Of a stretch of DNA of 26,519 bases, positions 1 to 7,344 are shown one piece after another. A program made the translations under genes and the position numbers. Position 1 is the first letter of the stretch. Each line of letters opens with the position of its first letter. Source of the stretch: a virus; the IMG/VR virus record IMGVR_UViG_3300010413_000143, positions 1 through 26,519 of that record; one strand, written 5' to 3'. The notes beneath the pieces were generated by a model. That model saw only the letters and a list, made by a program, of their open reading frames with translations. It made no database searches and had not been told where the DNA came from.

Positions 1-11
1 CAACGGATTTA

Positions 12-18
12 TTTTTTT
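12..18 (+). other. Isolated T7 tract near left edge
   Basis: A run of seven T at 12-18 is preceded by ATTTA-like sequence and followed by GC-rich DNA. It is the only long T tract I saw in intergenic DNA of the window. It could be the U-tract of a terminator whose stem lies left of base 1, but no stem is visible in the seven bases before it, so this stays a guess. Confidence 0.25.
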
Positions 19-78
19 CGGCCCCGGGGGTCATCCGACGATCGGGGGGGGACTAGGATTGACCCCGGGCGGCCGCCG

Positions 79-92
79 GCCGGGCGCCCGGC
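79..92. repeat. 14-bp perfect GC palindrome upstream of first gene
   Basis: A perfect self-complementary block (core CCGGGCGCCCGG at 80-91 plus one flanking pair) lies about 22 bases before the ATG of the first gene, inside very GC-rich DNA. Near it are a TTGACC at 59-64 and a GATATC/TGATAT at about 100-106, but these are some 35 bases apart, too far for a normal promoter. It could be an operator or a hairpin, or just GC-rich sequence. Confidence 0.3.
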
Positions 93-114
93 GGCGCTGT
101 GATATCCTGACACC

Positions 115-1143
115 ATGGCTCTATTTGACCTCCAGGAGCTGGACGACGCGGCCGCGCTCGATCCAGAGTCACCGCCGGACAACCGCGCGCTGGCAGTGGA
201 GACCACGCACGCCGGCCTGATCTCCACGGAGCAACTGGCGGCGCGACTTGAGGAGCTCCTACCGCTCGAACGGATCAGGCCTGGCCAGAGCTACCATGTG
301 ATCTCAACAGCCAACTGGAATAGCTACGACCTGTTGAGCCACCTGGTGAAAGCGACCGGCCCGGCTGACTTTGCCATGTGTATCTGGTCAATCTCCAACC
401 GCGGGGTCCAGCGCCTGGTGGACTTGCGCCAAGCTGGGAGCCTGCTTTCGCTAACCTCCGTGGTGGACCCCAAAACCATGAGCATGAAACCGGCCGCCGG
501 CGCCATGTTGCGCGATGCCTCCGACCGCTTCGGTGTGTACCCAACACACGCCAAAGTCTACGTGATGATCGGCGAGCGCATGAGCGCCAGCGTAGTGACC
601 AGCGCCAACTTGACCAGCAACCCAAGAATGGAGGGATGCACGATCACGATCGACCGCCGGATCGGGGAGTTTCACCGCTCCTGGATCCAGGCCGCGCTGG
701 ATCGTGCTGCCCCGTTTGAATACCAGGAGGCGATCACCATGACACCAACAGACCTGACCACGATCAAGCGGCTCTACCTGGTGCGAGGATTGCCTGGCAC
801 CGGCAAGACGACCCTGGCAAGGATGATCGCGCCAGCCGCAACTTTCAGCGCTGACGACTACTTCGAAAACGGCGCGGAGTATTCCTTCGACCCAACCCAG
901 ATCAGAAAAGCTCTAGAAACCTGCGAAGCCAGAACGCGCCGCGCCATGGAGTTGGGAGTTGACCGTCTGGCCGTGGCCAACACTTTCAGCCGCCGCCACG
1001 AGCTCCAGCCATATCGGGAGCTCGCGGAGCGCTTCGGCTACCAGGTGGCCGTGGTGGAGTGTCAAACGATCTTCGGCAACGTCCACGGAGTCAGCGAGGA
1101 AGCGATCGAAGCAATGCGGAACAGGTGGGAGCCGGCAGAATGA
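115..1143 (+). CDS. PLD-like domain fused to N4BP2/PNK-like P-loop kinase
   Basis: The 342-aa protein has two parts. Residues about 30-205 look like a phospholipase D-like nuclease/transferase fold: H145-x-K147 is followed by a TSANLT stretch matching the GSxN part of the HKD motif, then NPR. The Asp of the canonical HxKx4D motif is not present, so activity is uncertain. Residues about 215-342 form a P-loop domain with G225-LPGTGKT-T232, then SADDYF and later VANTFSRRHELQPY. That order is typical of N4BP2-like/polynucleotide-kinase-like ATPases that phosphorylate nucleic-acid ends. Related PLD-like proteins are common beside phage terminases. No good Shine-Dalgarno (SD) sequence precedes ATG 115. 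A strong internal SD and ATG at 739 could yield the kinase part alone. The 3' end overlaps the next gene by ATGA. Role inferred: nucleic-acid end processing or repair, or counter-defence. Confidence 0.7.
   Translation: MALFDLQELDDAAALDPESPPDNRALAVETTHAGLISTEQLAARLEELLPLERIRPGQSYHVISTANWNSYDLLSHLVKATGPADFAMCIWSISNRGVQRLVDLRQAGSLLSLTSVVDPKTMSMKPAAGAMLRDASDRFGVYPTHAKVYVMIGERMSASVVTSANLTSNPRMEGCTITIDRRIGEFHRSWIQAALDRAAPFEYQEAITMTPTDLTTIKRLYLVRGLPGTGKTTLARMIAPAATFSADDYFENGAEYSFDPTQIRKALETCEARTRRAMELGVDRLAVANTFSRRHELQPYRELAERFGYQVAVVECQTIFGNVHGVSEEAIEAMRNRWEPAE
724..741 (+). promoter_or_regulatory. Internal SD and ATG for a nested kinase-only product
   Basis: Within the first gene, CAGGAGG (724-730) lies 8 bases before an in-frame ATG at 739. 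This is a better initiation signal than the one at the gene's own start. Initiation here would give a 134-aa protein beginning MTPTDL and holding the whole P-loop domain (P-loop about 17 residues in), but none of the PLD-like domain. The start sits exactly in the linker between the domains, which is what a functional nested start would look like. Not proven. Confidence 0.45.
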
Positions 1144-1478
1144 CAGACCGGAAGCCAGAGGAGCCGGCGCTGGCTCCAGAGCAGCGCCTGAAAATCGAGG
1201 AGCTCGCGGAGCTCCAGTTCAACCTGGACGAGATAGCGCTGATCCTCGAGATGGACGTGGAAGTGGCCCAGCTCCCGGACGTGGCCCTGGCCTACAGGGT
1301 GGGAACCCTCCGCGGGGAGGCCGAAGTCCGAAAGGCGATCAAGCGCATGGCAAAGCAGGGATCCGGGCCGGCGCAAAAGCAATACCTGGACATGATCGAG
1401 AACCGGCAACGGAGAGACAACGCCGCAGCGAGGGAAGCCAATGGCAGAGGGAAAAAACGACGCGCCAGCCGGCGCTGA
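1140..1478 (+). CDS. Small helical protein upstream of terminase
   Basis: A 112-aa protein whose ATG at 1140 overlaps the preceding TGA (ATGA), pointing to translational coupling. An upstream in-frame ATG at 1059 would lie inside the previous gene and is less likely. The sequence is charged and helical. Residues about 16-40 (QRLKIEELAELQFNLDEIAL) read like the start of a helix-turn-helix of the kind in small DNA-binding phage proteins, and the C-terminus is Arg/Lys-rich (GRGKKRRASRR). It overlaps the terminase small subunit-like gene by 38 bases. A DNA-binding accessory packaging protein is plausible, but I do not recognise a named family. Confidence 0.6.
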   Translation: MTDRKPEEPALAPEQRLKIEELAELQFNLDEIALILEMDVEVAQLPDVALAYRVGTLRGEAEVRKAIKRMAKQGSGPAQKQYLDMIENRQRRDNAAAREANGRGKKRRASRR

Positions 1479-2181
1479 CGCCATAGAGCGAAAGCCCAAG
1501 GCCTGGGATCGCATGGTTGGGGTAGAGACCCCCTATAGCTATAGCGCTTTCGCCGAATACCTGGCCCTGGGACCAGCCCGATCGCTTCGAGCTCTAGCCG
1601 GGATACTCGTCAAACCACCGGGATATGTTCGGCAGCTCGAGCACTGGAGCTCACAGCACAACTGGCAGGCCCGGGCCGCTGAATATGACCAGCACACCAT
1701 CGCCGAAGCGCTCCGCTTGCAGCCGGCGATCCGCGAGGATGCGATCAGACTACTGGCGCAGCACGCCGCCTCCGCCAGCCAGGTGATCGTGGATCTTGTC
1801 TACGGCCAGATCGGCGAGGATTGCGACATGGTGGACATTCTGGACAAGCGCCAGAACGTGGTGGGGGAGCGCCCGGCCGTTGCACCGTCCACCAGGCTAC
1901 AGGCAGCGATCCGGCTCCACGAAAGCCTGGGAATCGTGCCACCGAAGCGCATAGAGCACAGCGGACCTGACGGCGAGGCCATAGCCCTGGCCACCGCCTA
2001 CGCCAACGCCATGGATCAGGCCATGCTGGCAGACCTGCGAAGAGTGGCAGCGAAGCACGCCCCGACGCCGGAGGAAATCGCGGCCGCAACGCGCAAGCTG
2101 GACGACCAGGCGGACGAGCTCGAGGAGCCGGACGACCAGGCGGACGAGCTCGAGGAGCTGGACGACCAGGCGGACGAGTGA
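1441..2181 (+). CDS. Terminase small subunit-like protein
   Basis: A 246-aa protein starting at ATG 1441, with GAGGGA 6-11 bases upstream. Residues about 30-80 contain the pattern AFAEYLALGPARSL, then KPPGYVRQLEHWSSQHNW and RAAEYD. This helix-turn-helix style N-terminus is common in proteins encoded just before large terminases, where they recognise phage DNA and load the packaging motor. The middle is helical. The C-terminus is an acidic tandem repeat of a 10-residue unit (LDDQADELEE). It overlaps the large terminase by GTGA, so the two are almost certainly translated together. The small-subunit call rests on position and the N-terminal pattern, not on a full family match. Confidence 0.65.
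   Translation: MAEGKNDAPAGADAIERKPKAWDRMVGVETPYSYSAFAEYLALGPARSLRALAGILVKPPGYVRQLEHWSSQHNWQARAAEYDQHTIAEALRLQPAIREDAIRLLAQHAASASQVIVDLVYGQIGEDCDMVDILDKRQNVVGERPAVAPSTRLQAAIRLHESLGIVPPKRIEHSGPDGEAIALATAYANAMDQAMLADLRRVAAKHAPTPEEIAAATRKLDDQADELEEPDDQADELEELDDQADE
2098..2180 (+). repeat. 30-bp in-frame tandem repeat, about 2.8 copies
   Basis: The unit beginning CTGGACGACCAGGCGGACGA is 30 bp long. It is present twice in full (one copy starts CCG for CTG) and once partly, ending at the stop codon. It encodes the acidic peptide LDDQADELEE and makes the acidic tail of the terminase small subunit-like protein. In-frame 30-bp units let copy number vary by slippage or recombination without frameshift. 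Confidence 0.85.
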
Positions 2182-3695
2182 CACCGGAGCAGATCAGAGC
2201 TTTCGCCGCGCTTCCACCGGCCACCCTCCGGCGAGTCCTGGACGCCGCGGCCTACCGCCAGAGCCTCGCGGAGTTCTGTCAAGGCGCCTGGCCAGTCCAC
2301 CACCAGCGAACCCCGCTCAAGTGGACCTGGTACCACGGCGCGATCTGTGAACACCTGGAAGCAGTGACCGCCGGCCAAATCCAATTCCTACTGGTCACCC
2401 AGCCGCCGCGGACGCTCAAGTCCACGATCATCTCCGTGGACTGGCCGGCCTGGGAATGGCTCAGGGAACCGGGATATCAGTATCTATGCGTGAGCGCCAT
2501 TGACCTGGTGGTCTTCCGCGACGCGCGCCGCAATCGGGAGCTGATTCTTTCGGACTGGTACCAGCGCCACTTTGCGCCTGACTGGCAGCTCCAGCGCGGC
2601 CGCGAGGGTCAGAAAGCCAAGGGTAACTTTGTCAACAGCTCCGGCGGTCAGCGAGTCAGCAAAACCACCGGCCAGCAGCTCACAGGCTCAGACGCTGACC
2701 GGATCATCGTGGACGACGCGCTGGACGCGCGGCACGCTTTCAGCGACAAGAAACAGCTGGCCGAACACGTCCGCTGGTACGACTCCACCCTGACCACCAG
2801 AGTCAATGACGAGAACGAAAGCGCGATCATCATCACCGCCCAGCGCCTCCACGCGCGAGACCTGCCCGGGCATGTTCTGGAGCTGGGCGGATTCGTCCAC
2901 TTGAACCTCCCCGCGGAGTACCCGGGGAAAACCACCACCACCCTGATCGGCTGGGAGGATCCGCGGAAAGAGCAAGGCGAGCTCCTGGACCCGGAGCGCC
3001 TGGGCGCCAACGTGCTGGCCCGAAAAAAGCGCCAGCTCGGATCGCGCCACTTCGAGGCCCAATACAACCAGAATCCGACCCCGGAGGGTGGTACGCTCTT
3101 CGAGGAAAAATATATCTGCTACTGGCTCCCAGGCGCGCTTCCGGCCTTTGACTATCTGATCTCCTCCTGGGATTGCACGTTCCGCCGGAGCAATGACAGC
3201 GACTTCGTGGTGGGACAGGTGTGGGGGGTCTGCGGCGCCCAGCGCTACCTCCTGGATCAGGAGCGTGGAAAAATGAATTTCGGCGAGACCCTCGCCGCGA
3301 TCCGACGCCTTAACAAGGCCTGGGAGTCCACCCGCAAGGTGGCCGCCACAGTGGTGGAGCTCAAAGCCAACGGCCGCAAAGTGATCGCAACGCTCCACAA
3401 GGAAATCCCGGGGCTCCAGGGATGGGACCCGCAGGGGAGCTCCAAAGAAGAGCGAGCAAATGCTATCCTCCCGATCTGGGAATCGGAGCAAGTCTACATA
3501 CCGCACCCGGACGCCAAGCCCTGGGTGCGGGAGGCCTGGAAGCCCGAGATCCTTGCTTTCCCGGCCGCCCGGAAGGATGATCAAGTGGATGCCATGACCC
3601 AGGCGCTACTTTGGATCCGCGAGAAAGGCCCGCGGAAGCCGTGGATCAGTAACCTGGGAAGCCGGCGCCGGAGCCGCGCCACACGGAGCAGATAA
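2178..3695 (+). CDS. Phage terminase large subunit (TerL)
   Basis: A 505-aa packaging ATPase/nuclease that pumps DNA into the prohead and cuts it. It begins at GTG 2178, overlapping the previous stop. The ATPase motor has a non-classical Walker A at residues 75-83 (QPPRTLKST), of the kind lacking a classical GKT/S that many TerL families use. Walker B is RIIVDDALD at 175-183, with the acidic pair at 179-180. The RNase H-like nuclease domain shows the expected acidic residues: D332 in SSWDCTF, E394 in VVELKANG, and D467, D468 and D471 in KDDQVDA. Length is normal for the family. The stop TAA shares one base with the portal ATG. Confidence 0.95.
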   Translation: MTPEQIRAFAALPPATLRRVLDAAAYRQSLAEFCQGAWPVHHQRTPLKWTWYHGAICEHLEAVTAGQIQFLLVTQPPRTLKSTIISVDWPAWEWLREPGYQYLCVSAIDLVVFRDARRNRELILSDWYQRHFAPDWQLQRGREGQKAKGNFVNSSGGQRVSKTTGQQLTGSDADRIIVDDALDARHAFSDKKQLAEHVRWYDSTLTTRVNDENESAIIITAQRLHARDLPGHVLELGGFVHLNLPAEYPGKTTTTLIGWEDPRKEQGELLDPERLGANVLARKKRQLGSRHFEAQYNQNPTPEGGTLFEEKYICYWLPGALPAFDYLISSWDCTFRRSNDSDFVVGQVWGVCGAQRYLLDQERGKMNFGETLAAIRRLNKAWESTRKVAATVVELKANGRKVIATLHKEIPGLQGWDPQGSSKEERANAILPIWESEQVYIPHPDAKPWVREAWKPEILAFPAARKDDQVDAMTQALLWIREKGPRKPWISNLGSRRRSRATRSR

Positions 3696-5014
3696 TGGGA
3701 ATCCTGGACAAGCTCAAAGCACGCCCGCAGCCCCGCGCCAGCCTGCCCCGCAAGGCCTCCGGCGCCAAGCACTACACGATCACGGTCCAACAGGACGCGG
3801 ACGGATTTATCCCCGCGCTCCAGTTCACGGGGAGCAACCTGGAGATCCTCTTGACCCGCGCGATCTGGGCCTACGTGTGCATCACACGGATCGCGGAGGA
3901 TATCGCCGGAATGCCGGCAGTGATCCAGGTGAAGGACGGAAAGGACTGGCGCACGGATCCAGACCACCCGTTGACTGAGCTCCTGATCAGGCCTTTCGGC
4001 CCGCAGGCCCCGAACGGCCGGACGCTGCCCAAGTGGAGCTGGCGCCAAGTGCTGGAGGTGATCAGCATCCACAAGCACATGACCGGAAACGCCTACCTGC
4101 TACAGGTGAAGCCAACCGGAAACGCGCGCCGCCTGATCGCGCTCCAGCTCTTCGGCAACCCACACGCCATGAAAGTGGACCCGGACCCGGACACCAAAGC
4201 CGCCGCGCTCTACCGCTACGGCGGAGTGGAGTATCAGCCGGAGCAGATCGTCAACATCATGACCCCCACCCCCTCGAGCTTCTACAAGGGGATCAGCCCG
4301 CTGGAGGCCGCAAACAAGGCGATCAGCATCGACTACCAGGCCCAGGAGCGGATCCAAGCGGACCTGACGCAACGGATCGCGCCCGGGCTGATTGTGACGG
4401 TTGACGGGCTCTGGGGGGCTGACCCTGACCAGCGCGCGGAGATCGAGGATATCCTGATCGAGAACTTCGGCACCGCGGAAAAGTCCGGGCTCCCCTACGT
4501 GGTGGGCGATGGGACCAAAGTGGAGAAGAGCCCCGCGCCGGACTACCTGAAAGATCTACCGGAGCACCGGAAGCAGGCCGCCAAGGAAATGTGGGCGATC
4601 TTCAAAATTCCGCCCCCAGTGGCCGGCGATATGGACGCGGCGACGCTCCAAAACGCTCAAGTCGCGCTCCGGCTCTACTGGATGCAAGCGCTACAGCCAC
4701 AGATCGGCCGGATCCTGGACCAGATCAACACCCAGGCAGTTTATCCAACCTACGGCTACAAGACGCGGATCGGCTACGAGCTGGGCGACAACGAGCTGGG
4801 CCTGGCCGTGGTGAAGGAACGCGCCACGATCGCCAAGACGCTGACGGATATTGGATTCAGCGCCAACGATTCGGCCGCCCGGGTGTCCCTCGGAATGGAC
4901 CCCCGCCCGGAGCTTGACCAGGCCAACACGCGCCAAGTGGTGGCCGGCCGGGGGACTGATCAGAGCTCCAGCGAGGAGAGCCCCCCCCAGCCCGCCAGCT
5001 CCGCGACTGCTTGA
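3695..5014 (+). CDS. HK97-type portal protein
   Basis: A 439-aa protein with the layout of HK97-family portals, the dodecameric ring at the capsid vertex through which DNA passes. Supporting features are an N-terminal WAYVCITRIAEDIAGMPAVIQ stretch, the central HMTGNAYLLQVKP and SFYKGISPLEAA region (clip and stem area), and the C-terminal IFKIPPPVAGDMD and LDQINTQ region. Its place directly after TerL and before the protease fits. The last about 25 residues are Ser/Pro/Ala-rich and probably flexible. The start ATG overlaps the TerL stop. The stop TGA overlaps the TTG start proposed for the protease. Confidence 0.92.
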   Translation: MGILDKLKARPQPRASLPRKASGAKHYTITVQQDADGFIPALQFTGSNLEILLTRAIWAYVCITRIAEDIAGMPAVIQVKDGKDWRTDPDHPLTELLIRPFGPQAPNGRTLPKWSWRQVLEVISIHKHMTGNAYLLQVKPTGNARRLIALQLFGNPHAMKVDPDPDTKAAALYRYGGVEYQPEQIVNIMTPTPSSFYKGISPLEAANKAISIDYQAQERIQADLTQRIAPGLIVTVDGLWGADPDQRAEIEDILIENFGTAEKSGLPYVVGDGTKVEKSPAPDYLKDLPEHRKQAAKEMWAIFKIPPPVAGDMDAATLQNAQVALRLYWMQALQPQIGRILDQINTQAVYPTYGYKTRIGYELGDNELGLAVVKERATIAKTLTDIGFSANDSAARVSLGMDPRPELDQANTRQVVAGRGTDQSSSEESPPQPASSATA

Positions 5015-5505
5015 CACTCCAGCAAAGATCCGCCTACCCTTGGGACATGGGACTCCTGATAGCAGGACGTTTCGCCGCTTTCGGCAACGTGGACAGCATG
5101 GGACAGATCGTGGATCCCGGTGCATTTTCCATGTGGCTGGAGCGCAACGAAACCACCAGTCTCCCGATCTTCTGGGCTCACGATCACCTGGACGACCGGA
5201 CGGCCAGACCGATCGGCAAATCCACAGGGATCATTCAGCGCCCGGACGGCGCCTACTTCACCGGCGAGCTCGCGGACACGCCAAAGGCAGCGGAGATCGC
5301 GGCGCTGGTGACGAGCGGAGCAGCTCGCGGCGCGAGCTTCGCCTATCGAGAGATCTGGACCTCCATTGACGAGGAAGGCCTGGAGCACCTGGTGATCCTG
5401 GAGCCCGTGGAGATCACGATCGCAACCTGGGGGGCGAATGACAAAGCCTTCGTGGAGCCCCTGGAGATTCAACCAGACCCAAGCGCAGAGGAGCAGGCAG
5501 CATGA
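5011..5505 (+). CDS. HK97-type prohead protease
   Basis: This serine protease would cleave the capsid protein's scaffold region during head maturation. The 164-aa product shows the family order: FAAFGNVDSMGQIVDPGAF near the N-terminus, a candidate catalytic His in FWAHDH, a candidate catalytic Ser in GAARGASFAY, and then LVILEPVEITI. The start is uncertain. TTG at 5011 overlaps the portal stop (TTGA) and gives MTLQQRSAYPWDMGLL. ATG at 5047 gives a product 12 residues shorter that starts right at the conserved domain. Neither has a strong SD, so translation is probably coupled to portal. The stop overlaps the capsid gene by ATGA. Confidence 0.9.
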   Translation: MTLQQRSAYPWDMGLLIAGRFAAFGNVDSMGQIVDPGAFSMWLERNETTSLPIFWAHDHLDDRTARPIGKSTGIIQRPDGAYFTGELADTPKAAEIAALVTSGAARGASFAYREIWTSIDEEGLEHLVILEPVEITIATWGANDKAFVEPLEIQPDPSAEEQAA

Positions 5506-7157
5506 ACGCACAGGCCACCCAGTTGGGCCGGATCGACGGCTACAAGACCGCGGACGGCGGAGCCAAAAACGTGGACGAGATCAAGACCAAGACCCCCCCG
5601 GGGGACGCCGCCGGCCAGCCGGGCGCCAAAACCCCGACCCTTTCGGAGGTGAAAGGCGGGCTTGACGCCGTCCACACGAAGCTCGAGGAGCTCGCCGCGC
5701 GCACGGAGTCCAACCAGGCGCTGACCGCCCAGCTGGACGGGGTGAAGACCGCGATCTCCAGCTTCGAGCGCAACCTGGAGCGCTTCGTGGCGGACGGCCC
5801 GCCCGCCGACTGGAGCGCCAACCTGGAGGCGATCGGCTCGCGCCTGGACGCGATCGAGGCCGGAGCCGCGATGCCAGGCGGCGCCCGGGCGGACGGGGTG
5901 AAGACCACGGGCCAGATCATCCACGGCGCCAAGGGGTGGAAGAGCTACCAGCCGGCGGACGCGGAGCCGCTGGTGATCCCCAAGGGTCGTTTCGGCGAGA
6001 AGCTGGCGATCCCCAGCATGATCCCGCAGGCCCACGGCTACAAGACCGGCGAAGTCATGACCGGCTACGCCTACGGGCTCGCCCCCAACCCCGTCCAAGT
6101 CCGCCCGGGGGTGATCACGCCCTCGCTGGAGGCCATGGATCTGGCCAGCCGGATCATGTACGTGCCCGCGCCCGGCGCGATCTCCTGGCTCAGCGCCCGG
6201 GAGACGGACATTTCCGTCCACGGCAATGTGACCACCACGCTGACCGTGGCGGTGACCAACCCCTCCACCACCTGCACCGTGCAGAGCGCCGAAGGATTCC
6301 TCCCGGGCACCATCGCCCGCTTCTGGGACGACACCGCCGGCCTCCTGAAAAAGGTGGAGATCGTGAGCGTGGACTACGACACGAACGTGATCACGTTCGG
6401 CGCCGGCGCGCTCGATTTCGTGGCCAGCATCGGCTGGCGCGTCACCTGCGACAACTTCGGCGCCGTCAGCCAGGGGGTGCGGAAGCACTTCTCCCACCTG
6501 GACATCGAACAGGTGGAGCAGAGCTTCAAGACCATCCCCACCATGCTGGCTGTCACGGAGCAGATGATCAACACCGCTCCGGCGCTGACCGCCTGGATCG
6601 AACAGCGGCTCCAGTTCCGCGCCCGGCGCAACCTGTCCCACCACCTCCTCCACGGCGACGGTACCAAGCCGCGCCAGCTCGCTGGCTTGGACAACTTCGC
6701 CGGCGCCCTGTCCTACCTCTGGAGCTCCGGGGTTTCCGGCGACACCATGGTGGACGCCGTGCTCCGCGCCATCGCCATGATCCCGTGGAGTGGCCAGATC
6801 ACCGTGGTGCTGAATAAGCTGGACCTGATGAAGATCGGCACGTCCAAGGGAACGGACGGCCACTACATCAAAACCACCGTGTTCGGCGACCTCCAGATCC
6901 AGGCGGCCGCCGGGCGTATGTTCCTGGGACCGTGGGAGATCATCCTGGACGACAGCTGCCCGGAGGGTGACTTCTACGTGATCAACCTCAGCGAGGCCAG
7001 CGAGCTGGTGGACCAGCAGCGCAGCATGATCGCTTTCGGCTACGTGGACGGCCAGTTCGCCGAGAACGCGATCACCGCCCGCTACGAGGATCACCTGATC
7101 CACAGCATCAACCTCCCGGCCTTCGTGCTGGGCGAGTTTGACGGCCCCGTGCCGTAG
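5502..7157 (+). CDS. Major capsid protein with N-terminal scaffold region (HK97 fold)
   Basis: A 551-aa protein that forms the icosahedral shell. Residues about 45-130 are a charged, predicted coiled coil (HTKLEELAARTESNQ, then FERNLERFV). This matches the delta/scaffold region that HK97-type proheads remove with the protease encoded just upstream, so cleavage somewhere around residues 120-150 is expected. The rest has capsid-like features: PSLEAMDLASRI, QVEQSFKTIPTMLAVTEQMI, an RRNLSHHLLHGDGT stretch, and a C-terminal VDGQFAENAITARYEDHLI. The SD is AGAGGAG, 8-14 bases before ATG. Codon usage is more strongly C/G-ended than in its neighbours, as expected for the most highly expressed gene. 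It contains an 18-bp palindrome at 6382-6399. Confidence 0.93.
   Translation: MNAQATQLGRIDGYKTADGGAKNVDEIKTKTPPGDAAGQPGAKTPTLSEVKGGLDAVHTKLEELAARTESNQALTAQLDGVKTAISSFERNLERFVADGPPADWSANLEAIGSRLDAIEAGAAMPGGARADGVKTTGQIIHGAKGWKSYQPADAEPLVIPKGRFGEKLAIPSMIPQAHGYKTGEVMTGYAYGLAPNPVQVRPGVITPSLEAMDLASRIMYVPAPGAISWLSARETDISVHGNVTTTLTVAVTNPSTTCTVQSAEGFLPGTIARFWDDTAGLLKKVEIVSVDYDTNVITFGAGALDFVASIGWRVTCDNFGAVSQGVRKHFSHLDIEQVEQSFKTIPTMLAVTEQMINTAPALTAWIEQRLQFRARRNLSHHLLHGDGTKPRQLAGLDNFAGALSYLWSSGVSGDTMVDAVLRAIAMIPWSGQITVVLNKLDLMKIGTSKGTDGHYIKTTVFGDLQIQAAAGRMFLGPWEIILDDSCPEGDFYVINLSEASELVDQQRSMIAFGYVDGQFAENAITARYEDHLIHSINLPAFVLGEFDGPVP
6382..6399. repeat. 18-bp perfect palindrome inside capsid gene
   Basis: CGAACGTGATCACGTTCG is exactly self-complementary. 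It encodes TNVITF in the capsid frame. It could be coincidence of codon choice, or a binding or RNA-structure site. Confidence 0.5.
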
Positions 7158-7280
7158 CGCATAGCCGGATCCCCGGCCGGGAGCCGTGGAGCGGACGGGC
7201 TCGATCCTCGCTTCCCACGGGGTAGTCGCCAAGTTCGATCCTCGCGCCCCCAAGCTCCCCGACGCCCGGCCGGGTGTCCC

Positions 7281-7300
7281 TTTCGGCCACCAGGCCGAAA
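7281..7300 (+). repeat. Perfect 8-bp hairpin with ACCA loop (copy A)
   Basis: TTTCGGCC and GGCCGAAA enclose loop ACCA in the 187-base gap after the capsid gene. No T tract follows, so it is not a standard terminator. A second ACCA-loop hairpin follows 12 bases later. Confidence 0.75.
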
Positions 7301-7312
7301 CAGAGAAACCCC

Positions 7313-7328
7313 GCCACCACCAGGTGGC
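7313..7328 (+). repeat. Perfect 6-bp hairpin with ACCA loop (copy B)
   Basis: GCCACC and GGTGGC enclose the same ACCA loop as the hairpin at 7281-7300, with a different stem. It ends just before the SD (AGAGGAG) of the gene starting at 7345. The pair could protect or separate the abundant capsid mRNA, or tune translation downstream. Confidence 0.7.
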
Positions 7329-7344
7329 ACCAGAGGAGCGAACC

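Noticed and set aside
59-106. TTGACC and TGATAT as a promoter for the first gene
   Set aside because: Spacing of about 35 bases is far outside the usual 16-18.
2688-3584. 298-codon - strand frame opposite the large terminase
   Set aside because: Lies wholly within the TerL gene, where catalytic residues fix the + frame; no independent support.
5936-6817. 293-codon + strand frame overlapping the capsid gene
   Set aside because: Arg/His/Pro/Gly-rich out-of-frame translation typical of GC-rich shadows.
7186-7344. Upstream extension of the Ala/Lys-rich protein
   Set aside because: It would translate through two perfect hairpins, and ATG 7345 has a strong SD.
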